A stretch of 35,212 nt of DNA from JAVBNW01 sp031551255 (lineage in GTDB: Bacteria > Bacillota > Clostridia > Christensenellales > UBA1750). The first letter of the stretch is position 1, and every line of letters begins with the position of its first letter. The stretch spans positions 1-35,212 of the forward strand of contig JAVBNW010000007.1 in assembly GCA_031551255.1 (NCBI GenBank). Reading direction: 5' to 3'. Below the pieces are notes generated by a model, which was given only the letters and a program-made list of their open reading frames with translations, was not told the origin of the DNA and did no database searches. Positions 1-7,715 of this stretch are shown one piece after another. Made by a program: the position numbers and the translations under genes.

Positions 1-456
1 GCAGTATCAGGCGGCGACACCATCGACGCCAACGGCTATATCTTCATCGAAGGCGGCACGATCCGGCTGAGTTCTCCCCCCCGACCGAGCTACGAAGGCG
101 CGCTTCTATGCAACGGCGACGTTACCATAACCTCTGGCAACATTGCGTTGGTGGGCAACGTGGGAGTCGGTGTTATTGCGGAGACACAGCCGCTTCTTCT
201 TGTCTCTCACCCTGTCGAGCAGGCGGAGGGGAGCGTCCTGTTCCTGCGTGACCAGGCCGGCAACACGCTGCTGGAGGTCGTGTCCCGGCAGACGTACATT
301 CAATCGGCTTTTTCAGCCCCGGAGCTGCAAATCGGAAGCACCTATGGGCTTTATATCGACGGGCAGAAAAAGACAGACATCACTTTGAGCGGTACGATTA
401 CCAGAACCGCCGATGACGGGAGCGAGTTTACAGGCGGATACCGCCGGGGGTTCTGA
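1..456 (+). CDS. Carbohydrate-binding domain protein, C-terminal part (5' end outside window)
   Basis: An open frame enters from the left edge in frame 1 and stops at TGA 454-456, so only the last 151 residues are present. The sequence is a succession of short beta-helix-like rungs such as GGDTIDANGYIFIEGG and GDVTITSGNIALVG. It ends with a small beta domain (GSTYGLYIDGQKKTDITLSG) and a Gly-rich tail, DGSEFTGGYRRGF. This pattern of 'ISGGT' rungs plus a terminal 'FTGG' tail is what I know from the secreted clostridial carbohydrate-binding family PF14262 (Cthe_2159-like), whose members bind acidic polysaccharides such as pectin. The signal peptide and repeat region would lie upstream. The family call is from recognition and not an alignment. 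Confidence 0.7.
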   Translation, partial: AVSGGDTIDANGYIFIEGGTIRLSSPPRPSYEGALLCNGDVTITSGNIALVGNVGVGVIAETQPLLLVSHPVEQAEGSVLFLRDQAGNTLLEVVSRQTYIQSAFSAPELQIGSTYGLYIDGQKKTDITLSGTITRTADDGSEFTGGYRRGF

Positions 457-504
457 GCGGTTTGAAAATCAAAGGACAATCGTATGGAAGGAATGTGAAT
501 CAGC

Positions 505-1419
505 ATGCATGACGCAAAGACAATCATCATCACTGGAGCCAACTCGGGGCTTGGCTTCGAGTGTGCTCGCAACATCGCCGCCGCTTCACCGGAATACAGA
601 ATCATACTGGCATGCCGAAGCATGGAGAAGGCGGAGCGTGCCCAAAATGATATCATCCACAGCAGCGGCAATTCGAATATCGTACCGATGGAGCTTGACG
701 TCTCATCGCTGGCGTCGGTCCGCGCATTTGTAAAGCAATTTCGTGAGCAGGGTTTTTCGGCCCTTGACGGGCTTGTCTGCAATGCCGGAATCACAGGGAT
801 GAACACCGGACAAACGACCGAGGGCTTCGATGTTGTATTCGCAACAAATCATCTGGGTCATTTTCTGCTGACGAATCTCCTGCTGCCCATCATGAAACCG
901 AATGCCCGCATTGTATCGGTCAGCAGCGATATGCACAGCCCGCCGGGGCCAACGCTCACATGGCCCGGCGCGGAAATCCTGGCCTATCCGAAAAGCGACT
1001 GGCAGGGCTTGCGCAACCGCTACTCGTATTCCAAACTGTGCAATCTGTACTTTACCTATGAACTATCCGGAAGGCTTACCCGCATCGGCAGCGCAATCAC
1101 AGCGAACGCGCTCAATCCGGGGCTGATGACCGACACCAATTTTGCCCCTGACAAATCCAGGTTTACACCGGAGTTTCTTAATAGGGTATCGGACCGGATC
1201 GGCTCTCTTGAAACATCCGCCAAGGCACTGGCGGAAATCATGACTGAGCCCGAATATGCACAGGCAACGGGAAAGTATTATGACAGAAGCACGGCGACAA
1301 TTCCGTCTTCACCTCTTTCGTATAGTAAGGAAAATGCGCTGGAACTGTGGAATATGAGCGCCGCGTACGCAAAACTAAGGCAGGAGGAAACATTGTCGGA
1401 TTTGCTGCCTGATTTTTGA
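505..1419 (+). CDS. Short-chain dehydrogenase/reductase (SDR), protochlorophyllide-reductase-like branch
   Basis: This is a 304-residue cytosolic oxidoreductase of the classical SDR fold. The cofactor motif TGANSGLG lies at residues 10-17, followed by an ACRS segment typical of NADP(H)-preferring members. NAG follows the fourth strand, and the catalytic Tyr173 and Lys177 sit in YSYSK. The long C-terminal region after LNPG resembles the retinol-dehydrogenase / light-dependent protochlorophyllide reductase-like SDRs; no photosynthetic role is implied. The substrate cannot be told from sequence. The ATG is preceded by a GGAAGGAATG purine tract about 10 nt upstream. The next gene, a response regulator, starts 42 nt downstream on the same strand, so co-transcription is possible. 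Confidence 0.85.
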   Translation: MHDAKTIIITGANSGLGFECARNIAAASPEYRIILACRSMEKAERAQNDIIHSSGNSNIVPMELDVSSLASVRAFVKQFREQGFSALDGLVCNAGITGMNTGQTTEGFDVVFATNHLGHFLLTNLLLPIMKPNARIVSVSSDMHSPPGPTLTWPGAEILAYPKSDWQGLRNRYSYSKLCNLYFTYELSGRLTRIGSAITANALNPGLMTDTNFAPDKSRFTPEFLNRVSDRIGSLETSAKALAEIMTEPEYAQATGKYYDRSTATIPSSPLSYSKENALELWNMSAAYAKLRQEETLSDLLPDF

Positions 1420-1461
1420 GTTTGCGCAGGTCGGAATCATGGAGGAAGGAGGGATTGGGAT

Positions 1462-2130
1462 ATGCAAAAAATGTTGATTGTGGATGATGATTCCCATTTA
1501 CGCGCGCTCGTAAGGACTTATGCCGAGATGGATGATTTTTATTGTCGGGAAGCGGAAAATGGGAATCAGGCATTGGAGATTGCGGCGGGGTGTGCCTTTG
1601 ATATGATTGTGCTGGATGTCATGATGCCGGAAATGGATGGCTTTGAGACGCTGGGCAAGCTCCGCGATTTTACCCAAACCCCCGTCATCCTGCTGACCGC
1701 GCGGAAAGAGGAATATGACAAGCTGTTCGGATTCAATCTGGGCGCGGATGACTACGTTCCAAAGCCTTTCAGCCCCAAGGAGCTGATGGCGAGGATCAAG
1801 GCTGTGCTGAAGCGGGCGCAACCCTGCGGCAGCATTGCCACAAAATATGGAGCATTGGAAATCGACGAGGCGGCGCACACAGTACGGTTCCATGACGAGG
1901 AAATGCCTTTGCCTCCGAAGGAATATGATCTCCTGCTTTATTTGGCAAAGAACAACCATATTACACTGAACCGGGAGCAAATCCTCAAGCATGTCTGGGG
2001 TTACGACTATTTTGGAGGGTTGCGCACGGTGGATACACACATCCAATCTCTCCGGGAGCGTTTAGGGGATGCGCGCGATCTGATTAAGACCGTGTGGGGA
2101 GTAGGGTATAAATTTGAGTATAAAGAATAA
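1462..2130 (+). CDS. OmpR/PhoB-family response regulator
   Basis: This 222-residue protein has a receiver domain (about 1-118) followed by a winged-helix DNA-binding domain (about 128-222). The acidic pocket Asp8-Asp10, the phospho-acceptor Asp52 in VLDVMMPEMDG, Thr79 and Lys101 in YVPKPF are all present, so it should be phosphorylated by a histidine kinase and act as a transcription factor. The C-terminal domain shows the usual LPPKEYDLLLYLAKN and RTVDTHIQSLRERL helices. A strong GGAGGAAGGAGGG tract precedes the ATG. Its end overlaps the start of the kinase gene by 17 nt, the usual arrangement for a cognate pair. A target may be the lipoprotein promoter just downstream of the kinase, which carries a palindrome. 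Confidence 0.95.
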   Translation: MQKMLIVDDDSHLRALVRTYAEMDDFYCREAENGNQALEIAAGCAFDMIVLDVMMPEMDGFETLGKLRDFTQTPVILLTARKEEYDKLFGFNLGADDYVPKPFSPKELMARIKAVLKRAQPCGSIATKYGALEIDEAAHTVRFHDEEMPLPPKEYDLLLYLAKNNHITLNREQILKHVWGYDYFGGLRTVDTHIQSLRERLGDARDLIKTVWGVGYKFEYKE

Positions 2131-3553
2131 GCCTTTTGCGTTTTTGCGCGGCAATATCGCCTTTCGGCTATGGGGCGCGATGATGGTTCTGGCGGGGATT
2201 GGCGTCATCTTTCTTTGGGTTGTTCAAATTGCCCTGTTTGAGCCCAACTATATCGATGCTTCCATATCGGCAATCAACGCCAATTTGGAGCCTCTTGCCG
2301 AGGAGCTTTCTGGGCTTCCCTCCGATGATGTGTTAAGCGGGCCGGAGCTCCTGCGCAATTTCAGCAAAAGCACAAATGTAAGGGTGTATCTTGTGGATGA
2401 GAACGGCAATGTCCTGATCTCCTACATCAATGGAAAAACCGACACTGGCCTTGATACCATGGAAACGCAAAAGGAAATCCGCTATATCACAAAAGGGCTT
2501 CAAACCGTGCTCAGCGGGGAATCCAGCAAACAGGTCATCGATTCCGACAAGATAGGGTTCTCGTTGGTTATAGGCGCTCCGGCCACCTACCATGGAGAAT
2601 GCACGGCGATTTTCATCCATCAATCCCTTGCGGCCATGCAAACGATGCAGGAACTGAACCGAAATCAACTGGTGATGCTCAGCATCGTCATGGCGCTGAT
2701 GGCTTCATGCATCGCTGTTTTGCTGACCCGCAATTTTACGAAACCCATCCATAACATCGAAAATACCGTCATGCGACTGGCTGAAGGGGACCTTAGCGCA
2801 AAGCCCGATGTAAAACGCAACGATGAACTCGGACGGCTTTCTAAATCCGTGGAAGAGCTGGGCGTGGCCTTGCAAAGAGTCGATGTGCTTCGCAAAGAGG
2901 TGATTGCCAACGTATCCCACGAATTATCCGCACCCCTCTCCCTGATTCTGGGCTACAGCGAAAAGGTCAGGGATGTTTCGGGAGATGATCCGCAACTTCG
3001 GAATCAGGATATGGAGTTGATCATCCGCGAAACATTCCGCTTGAGCCGGATGGTGGACGACATCATGGATTATTCCAAGCTTCAGTCTGGCTACGGCAAG
3101 CTCAATATCGTTCCAAGCAATCTGTATGAGCTCGTTGCTGCGGAGGTGGAGGCCATTCGGCAAGCGGCCGTGGAATATGGGATTAAGATCGAATTGAGCG
3201 GCTACGCCAAAGAAATCGAAGTAAACGTCGATTCCCTGAAAATAAGCCAGGTCATGCGCAACTTGCTGAATAACGCGGTGAACCATACCGCTGATGAGCA
3301 GGGCATAACGGTCTCCATCGCCAAAGACGCGGATTCCGTCGTCGTACGGGTACGCAGCCCTGGAAGGCCCATTCCAGAAGAAGAGCGGGATGCGATCTGG
3401 GAGAGGTATCAGCGGGTACAACATCAGGGGGGCCGCAGAGAAGGCACGGGGATCGGTCTCTCTATTGTAGCCACCATTCTTGAAGCACACGGCTTTGCCT
3501 ATGGCGTGGAAACCGGCGCTCATGCCAACACATTTTGGTTCAGCATAAGGTGA
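2114..3553 (+). CDS. Membrane sensor histidine kinase
   Basis: This 479-residue protein starts at TTG 2114, inside the response regulator gene, with a GGGGAG tract about 12 nt upstream. Domains in order: a transmembrane helix near residues 15-38; an extracytoplasmic sensor region of about 150 residues without recognisable motifs; a second helix near 183-205; a HAMP linker; a HisKA domain with the phospho-acceptor His269 in NVSHELSAPLS; and a HATPase_c domain with the N-box NLLNNAVNH and G2 box GTGIGLS. After the histidine, Ser-Ala-Pro replaces the more usual Lys/Arg-Thr-Pro. The ATP-lid region reads RSPGRPIPEEERDAIWERY. It is almost certainly the partner of the overlapping regulator; the stimulus is unknown. 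Confidence 0.93.
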   Translation: MSIKNKPFAFLRGNIAFRLWGAMMVLAGIGVIFLWVVQIALFEPNYIDASISAINANLEPLAEELSGLPSDDVLSGPELLRNFSKSTNVRVYLVDENGNVLISYINGKTDTGLDTMETQKEIRYITKGLQTVLSGESSKQVIDSDKIGFSLVIGAPATYHGECTAIFIHQSLAAMQTMQELNRNQLVMLSIVMALMASCIAVLLTRNFTKPIHNIENTVMRLAEGDLSAKPDVKRNDELGRLSKSVEELGVALQRVDVLRKEVIANVSHELSAPLSLILGYSEKVRDVSGDDPQLRNQDMELIIRETFRLSRMVDDIMDYSKLQSGYGKLNIVPSNLYELVAAEVEAIRQAAVEYGIKIELSGYAKEIEVNVDSLKISQVMRNLLNNAVNHTADEQGITVSIAKDADSVVVRVRSPGRPIPEEERDAIWERYQRVQHQGGRREGTGIGLSIVATILEAHGFAYGVETGAHANTFWFSIR

Positions 3554-3586
3554 GGGCCGATTCATTACAACACATTTCTTCCGGAT

Positions 3587-3643
3587 TTGTAACCATGGTT
3601 ACAGTAAAAGACCACTGCTTTTAATAGACTTACGTTGTAACCA
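3587..3643 (+). promoter_or_regulatory. Probable operator/promoter with perfect 16-bp palindrome and repeated half-site
   Basis: The 110-bp gap between the kinase gene and the first lipoprotein gene holds the perfect palindrome TGTAACCATGGTTACA at 3588-3603. The word TTGTAACCA occurs at 3587-3595 and again at 3635-3643, 48 nt apart. A possible -10 TTTAAT (3620-3625) sits 16 nt after GTTACA (3598-3603), which could serve as a weak -35, so a protein bound to the palindrome would touch the promoter. The palindrome could bind a dimeric repressor, and the direct repeat would suit an OmpR-type regulator such as the one encoded upstream. The sequence elements are seen; their function is inferred. 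Confidence 0.5.
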
Positions 3644-3662
3644 AATACCTTTTTAGGAGGAA

Positions 3663-4499
3663 ATGATGCGTAAATATGTGAGAATCATATTGCTTTTAGC
3701 AGCAACCGCTATACTTATTAGCGCCTGCTCCGCCGGCGGGCCTGGCGGGGGCACAAGCATGGCTTCATCACGGTCGGCGGCGGCGCTTGAATCGGCAACA
3801 CCCGGAAGTGTTAACGAGACGCCCACCGCGCCCAATGCCGGTAAAAGCACTAACGTTGCGAATGTTATCGTGCGCGGGTTCGACAGTACGGGCCCGCGGG
3901 CCTGGGCAGCATCGTTTCAGGTGATCAGCTCTGAAAAGGGAAACATCCTGATCGACCCCGGCAAATATGACGACGAGCTTGCGCAATACATCACATCTAT
4001 CGGCGGCGTGGATGCGATCCTCATCACGCACGGGCATTGGGATAAGCTTAGGGGCCTTGACGAAGCGGTGGCCGCCAATCCCGGAACGACGGTTTATGTG
4101 CACGAGCTGGATTATCCGTACTTCACCGATCCCGTGCGTAACTGCTCTATCGAGCAGGGGTTTGAAGGCACAACGGCTATAAAGGCTGAGACGCTTGCCG
4201 AGGGCGCCTATGAAATCGGCGGATATGCGGTAGATGTCATCCACACGCCCGGCCACACGGAGGGCTCCAGCCTATTCTACTTCCCGAATGAAAACATCCT
4301 GATCGGCGGCGATACCATTATGGCCGCGCAGGTAGCCGGTTCCGAACATCCTGGTGGGAATGAGGACGACAGGCAAGCTTCTATTGTAAAGTTCAAGCAG
4401 CTCGCGTTTCCGGACGACATGAAGATCTACAGTGGCCACGGCGTGGACACCACCTATGCTGAGCTGATGAAGACCAATAGGGATTTGCAATCATCGTAA
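3663..4499 (+). CDS. Metallo-beta-lactamase-fold lipoprotein (copy 1)
   Basis: This 278-residue protein has a lipoprotein signal peptide (MMRKYVRIILLLAATAILISAC, lipid-modified Cys near residue 22), a Ser/Ala/Pro-rich linker, then an MBL-fold hydrolase domain. Metal ligands visible are His123, His125 and Asp127 in THGHWDK, His198 in HTPGHTEG, Asp217 in GGDTI and His259 in SGHG. The second histidine of the canonical HxHxDH motif is Lys128, so the second metal site is altered. It would be anchored on the outer face of the membrane. The substrate is unknown; the fold covers thiolesterases, lactonases and phosphodiesterases. The start has AGGAGG 5 nt upstream. It is followed closely by a paralogue, pointing to a local duplication. 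Confidence 0.85.
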   Translation: MMRKYVRIILLLAATAILISACSAGGPGGGTSMASSRSAAALESATPGSVNETPTAPNAGKSTNVANVIVRGFDSTGPRAWAASFQVISSEKGNILIDPGKYDDELAQYITSIGGVDAILITHGHWDKLRGLDEAVAANPGTTVYVHELDYPYFTDPVRNCSIEQGFEGTTAIKAETLAEGAYEIGGYAVDVIHTPGHTEGSSLFYFPNENILIGGDTIMAAQVAGSEHPGGNEDDRQASIVKFKQLAFPDDMKIYSGHGVDTTYAELMKTNRDLQSS

Positions 4500-4512
4500 G
4501 GGAGGCCTTGTG

Positions 4513-5340
4513 ATGAGCAAAGCGATGGAAGCGGTCGCGGTGGCGGTTTGCGTGCTGCTTACAGTGACCGGCTGTACCGCCGGTAGGATTGGAAAGAGCG
4601 CTCAACCGATCCAATCCCCGGCGGTTATAGAAACCGTTGAAGCGCCTATACAACCCGCGCCGTCAATTCCCGAAAAACAACCCGTTCCCGATGAAACAGA
4701 CAGCCAGCCTCTAGTTGAAGTGCGTAGCTTCACCAACACCAAGAGCTTTTCCTCCGATGTACACGTCATCCATTCTGAGAAGGGCAATCTGCTCGTAGAC
4801 CCCGGATATTATGGGGACGACTTGGCTGAATATGTAGATTCCATCGGCGGGCTTGACGCGATACTGATCACCCACGGGCATTGGGACAACATTTTTGCGC
4901 TGGACGTGGCAGCGGCAGCGAATCCGCGCGCCGAAATCTATATGCACGAACTGGACGTTGATTTTCTGCGCGACCCCATTCTGAACGCTTCCGTCCCTAA
5001 CGGGTTCTTGCTGACGATCGAAACAAAACCGCTGACGTTTACGGAGGGCTTCTACCGCATCGGCGGCTACGACTTTGAGGTCATCCATACGCCGGGGCAT
5101 ACCTGCGGCTGTTGCATCTTCTATTTTGAAGAGGAGAATGTCCTGTTCAGCGGCGACACCTTCATGATTCCCTTCGTCGGCAGCGCAGATCATCCCACGG
5201 GCAGCGAGGCGGACAGGGCAGCTACTATACAAAGGTTTAAGCAGCGGGTTTTCCCCGACGATATGAAAATTTACCCCGGACATCGCGGAAACACTACCTA
5301 CGCGGAAATGGTGAAGACAAATGTTAATCTCAAGGACTGA
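4513..5340 (+). CDS. Metallo-beta-lactamase-fold lipoprotein (copy 2)
   Basis: This is a paralogue of the preceding gene, sharing the segments SEKGN, DAILITHGHWD, HTPGHT, FPDDMKIY and TTYAEMVKTN. I chose ATG 4513 because GGAGG at 4501-4505 lies 7 nt before it; the adjacent in-frame GTG at 4510 would be too close. The signal peptide ends in a lipobox, VTGC. The metal motif reads HGHWDN, so here Asn replaces the histidine that copy 1 has as Lys. The later ligands (HTPGH, SGDTF, PGHRG) are present. The linker between lipobox and catalytic domain is Pro/Glu-rich and differs from copy 1. The gap to copy 1 is only 13 nt, so they are surely co-transcribed. Confidence 0.85.
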   Translation: MSKAMEAVAVAVCVLLTVTGCTAGRIGKSAQPIQSPAVIETVEAPIQPAPSIPEKQPVPDETDSQPLVEVRSFTNTKSFSSDVHVIHSEKGNLLVDPGYYGDDLAEYVDSIGGLDAILITHGHWDNIFALDVAAAANPRAEIYMHELDVDFLRDPILNASVPNGFLLTIETKPLTFTEGFYRIGGYDFEVIHTPGHTCGCCIFYFEEENVLFSGDTFMIPFVGSADHPTGSEADRAATIQRFKQRVFPDDMKIYPGHRGNTTYAEMVKTNVNLKD

Positions 5341-5366
5341 AACCAAACGGAAGTGAGGAAACCATT

Positions 5367-5774
5367 GTGATAGAATATCAGGAAATTTTGAAAGCAAACC
5401 CCAGTGGCGTGCTGGCAACTCGAAACGGCGATGGGCTGGACACGAGAGTGCTGCATAGCCTGTTTACCGAAGGCAACAAGGTGTATTTTTGCACCAGCGG
5501 CGACAAGCCGGTATATACGCAGCTTGTGGCTAATCCGAACGCCTCATTCTGCGCCTTTCCTCAAAACTACTCGCCTGTACTTACGCTCAACGGCAAAGTA
5601 AACTTTGAGGAGGATGTGACTTTCAAGGCGCGCGTGATGGCTGAAAGCGAGATGGTCAAGCGAAACTATGAATCTCCGGATAACCCAATGTTTAAGCTCT
5701 TTTATCTGGAGGTTGAGGAGGTCAAGACTTACAACCCCGGCGTGGGCACGGCAAGGGAAGGAAAAGAAGGCTAA
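5367..5774 (+). CDS. Pyridoxamine 5'-phosphate oxidase-like split-barrel protein
   Basis: This 135-residue protein starts at GTG 5367, with a GAGG tract about 10 nt upstream and 26 nt after the second lipoprotein gene. The sequence follows the small FMN-binding split-barrel pattern: an N-terminal ILKANPSGVLATRNGDGLDTR strand pair, VYFCTSGDKPVYTQLVANP in the flavin-phosphate region, and LTLNGKVNFEEDV followed by a short helical end. Members of this class bind FMN or F420 or have lost catalysis, and often act as nitroreductase-like or general stress proteins. The function cannot be narrowed from sequence. It probably belongs to the lipoprotein operon. Confidence 0.8.
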   Translation: MIEYQEILKANPSGVLATRNGDGLDTRVLHSLFTEGNKVYFCTSGDKPVYTQLVANPNASFCAFPQNYSPVLTLNGKVNFEEDVTFKARVMAESEMVKRNYESPDNPMFKLFYLEVEEVKTYNPGVGTAREGKEG

Positions 5775-5956
5775 GCCGGCCGATGGGCTATATGGATCGT
5801 TTGGAAGGTGATGTCCTTGTGAAAAACCGGCATTTTGAGAGCTTGGTTATGAAGCTATTGGGTGTAGATACTGCTTGCCGGATGCCCTGGAACCATTGAT
5901 TTTACTGGGTTTGTGGTTAAAGCCCTATATTACCACTTCGACCAAGAAATGCCACC

Positions 5957-5991
5957 GGAAACCCCACTGGCAGTTGGCCAGTGGGGTTTCC
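5957..5991. repeat. Perfect 15-bp inverted repeat, 5-nt loop
   Basis: The left arm 5957-5971 (GGAAACCCCACTGGC) is the exact reverse complement of 5977-5991, with loop AGTTG. The stem is very stable as RNA, but it is followed by CACTTTGGGG, not a T tract, so it is a poor intrinsic terminator on the plus strand. The minus-strand side reads CGGTGGCATTTC, again without a T tract. It lies between convergent genes and may still cause pausing or RNA protection. Confidence 0.75.
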
Positions 5992-6099
5992 CACTTTGGG
6001 GGGTGACCCTTCTGACTACCCAAATGACGGGTTTGGCAACCAAATGACAACCGAGATTTGGATACTGAAATGTTTTGCCATTTTTGCCTTCGATTTCGG

Positions 6100-6143
6100 C
6101 ACATCGGCAACGCATCCGGCGACCGTATGCCGTTGCCGATGTG
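6100..6143. repeat. Perfect 13-bp inverted repeat with 18-nt centre
   Basis: CACATCGGCAACG (6100-6112) is exactly complementary to 6131-6143. Inside it, CAT and ATG extend the pairing past a one-base bulge. No gene or T tract is attached. It could be a structured RNA element, a mobile-element end or a protein-binding site; nothing in the sequence decides. Confidence 0.65.
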
Positions 6144-6294
6144 TGGACAATATACCCAACCCGAAGCCCCGGCCTTTGATCAATCTATTTCGAAAGTCGG
6201 GGTGACGGAAGATTGTGATGTGCAGATTTTTGTGTTTTGTGCCTAAGATATCCGATGCCATATCTATCGATGTGGCATACCCAACAAACGCAGT

Positions 6295-7053
6295 TCACGA
6301 GTTTACTTGAAGCAGCGTTAGGCTGCATGTATTCAAGCTGTAGGTGTTGGCAGCATCAGAGAGTAAAACGACGCTCACTATGTCATTCTGTAGCAAAGAA
6401 ACCGACCCGAACAGCGTAAAGCCGACGCGCTGAGCACCTGCGCTTACGGTGTCGCTAATAGGAGCGAACATTGCCCCGTTAATGCCCAGCCCGACCGTGG
6501 TTGTGGCGGCATTGGCAAATGTGCCCTCGACGGCTACAAAGATCACATAGACACCGGCGTTTTGTACGATGATGGCGTTAGGCGTAGCATAGTTTACAGT
6601 TTGCCCAGGCATAGGATTGGGCATTGGCACCACGGTAATGGCGCCTGAACCATAGGTGATGGAGCTGATGCTCTGGGCATTGTTGATGGCCCCGTAACTA
6701 AGCAGCCCAAAGTTGTTGATTATGTTGTTGATTATGGTTGAACCCTCCGGGCCGGTGGGGCCTTCAGGGCCAGTTGCACCGTCTGCCCCGGTCGGCCCGG
6801 TGATACCTTGCGGACCAACGGAGCCCTGGATACCCTGCGAACCAGTCGCTCCGGTTGGCCCGGTCGCCCCGGCTGAGCCCGTCGCGCCGGTAATCCCTAT
6901 ACCGGTAGGCCCGGTTGGCCCCGTTGGCCCAGTAGGCCCCTGAAGACCTATGGGGCCGGTCGCCCCAGTTGGGCATACGCAGTCTGTTAAGCAGCTTTGG
7001 CAAGGAGTGTTCCGTGGCCGACCGCCATGACGTCCATAGAAATAGCAACGCAT
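6295..7053 (-). CDS. Collagen-like spore-surface-type protein
   Basis: This 252-residue protein starts at 7053 with a GGAGGA site 7 nt before the ATG. The N-terminus (1-30) is short and Cys-rich (PCQSCLTDCVCP), with no signal peptide. Residues about 29-106 are uninterrupted Gly-X-X triplets dominated by GPT and GAT. A neutral beta-rich C-terminal domain of about 140 residues follows (LSYGAINNAQSISSITYGSGAI...). The plan matches BclA-like exosporium glycoproteins of Bacilli and Clostridia: a trimeric collagen stalk, with Thr residues that are typical O-glycosylation sites, and a C-terminal trimerisation head of the C1q/TNF-like type. It stands alone, transcribed against the upstream genes. No sporulation promoter could be read with confidence. 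Confidence 0.85.
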   Translation of the reverse strand: MRCYFYGRHGGRPRNTPCQSCLTDCVCPTGATGPIGLQGPTGPTGPTGPTGIGITGATGSAGATGPTGATGSQGIQGSVGPQGITGPTGADGATGPEGPTGPEGSTIINNIINNFGLLSYGAINNAQSISSITYGSGAITVVPMPNPMPGQTVNYATPNAIIVQNAGVYVIFVAVEGTFANAATTTVGLGINGAMFAPISDTVSAGAQRVGFTLFGSVSLLQNDIVSVVLLSDAANTYSLNTCSLTLLQVNS

Positions 7054-7715
7054 AAGATATTCCTCCGGCTATCCGCATATGCCCCATTGGCATTTTTATT
7101 GTTATCATACGCGCTCAACAATAAATTGTTTACTATGCGCTCGTGCAGCGCCGTTACCTCTGAACTATGCGCAACTAATAGATGATTACCCGGTGCAGGC
7201 TTCACCTGACAAAAGAAATGCGGTATTTGCTTTTTAGTATGAAACAACTTATAGAGTCATTGCTTTTTTTCCAAAGGCGATGGGTCGGAGCCGGCACCGA
7301 GCTGTGTGAAAAACCTACTGCGACGCCTTTCCTATTCTATCCTAGGAACTGATTGGCGCAGCAGAGCGGCGTCGATTTCGGAATGGGATTTTTGAACTTT
7401 AACTTCATGAGCCTACGCCATTCCTCCATTTCTTTTGGATGAGATCCCTTTTATACTTTATATAAATTGAAAGATAGGCATCGGAATTTTGAATGCCAGA
7501 AACCTTGACAACCTGCCGATCGCTTTCAAAATGGATTCTATCACAGTGGAAATAGGTTTGTTCGTCTAAGAATCATAGCCAAAGGCAAGCGGAAAGCTGA
7601 GTACCGCCGCGCCGATGTCGATTCCCCTGGGAGACTTCAACCACTTTTTCATCTTGCGCCTTTACACCGGCCTCAAATCCATCTCGCATCCCTGCAAGAC
7701 CGGTTCCGGCGTTGC
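7054..7715. other. AT-rich intergenic region, no gene seen
   Basis: About 660 bp separate the collagen-like gene from the 3' end of a broken DUF1254/DUF1214 gene. The part next to the collagen-like gene (7060-7260) is AT-rich and must hold its promoter. The rest shows only short open frames, for example one on the minus strand just before 7560 reading MKKWLKSPRGIDIG, without support. No RNA gene or repeat was recognised. Confidence 0.55.

Larger units (their letters stand above)
5775..6294. other. Intergenic stretch without a convincing gene
   Basis: Roughly 520 bp lie between the split-barrel gene and the 3' end of the minus-strand collagen-like gene. I see no frame with convincing coding character. 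The plus strand has a 35-codon open frame at 5792-5899 (MDRLEGDVLVKN...) without a good ribosome binding site, possibly a gene remnant. The stretch contains two long perfect inverted repeats, listed separately. Confidence 0.6.

Noticed and set aside
5957..5991. Calling the 15-bp hairpin an intrinsic terminator
   Set aside because: No T tract follows on either strand, so it is reported as a repeat only.
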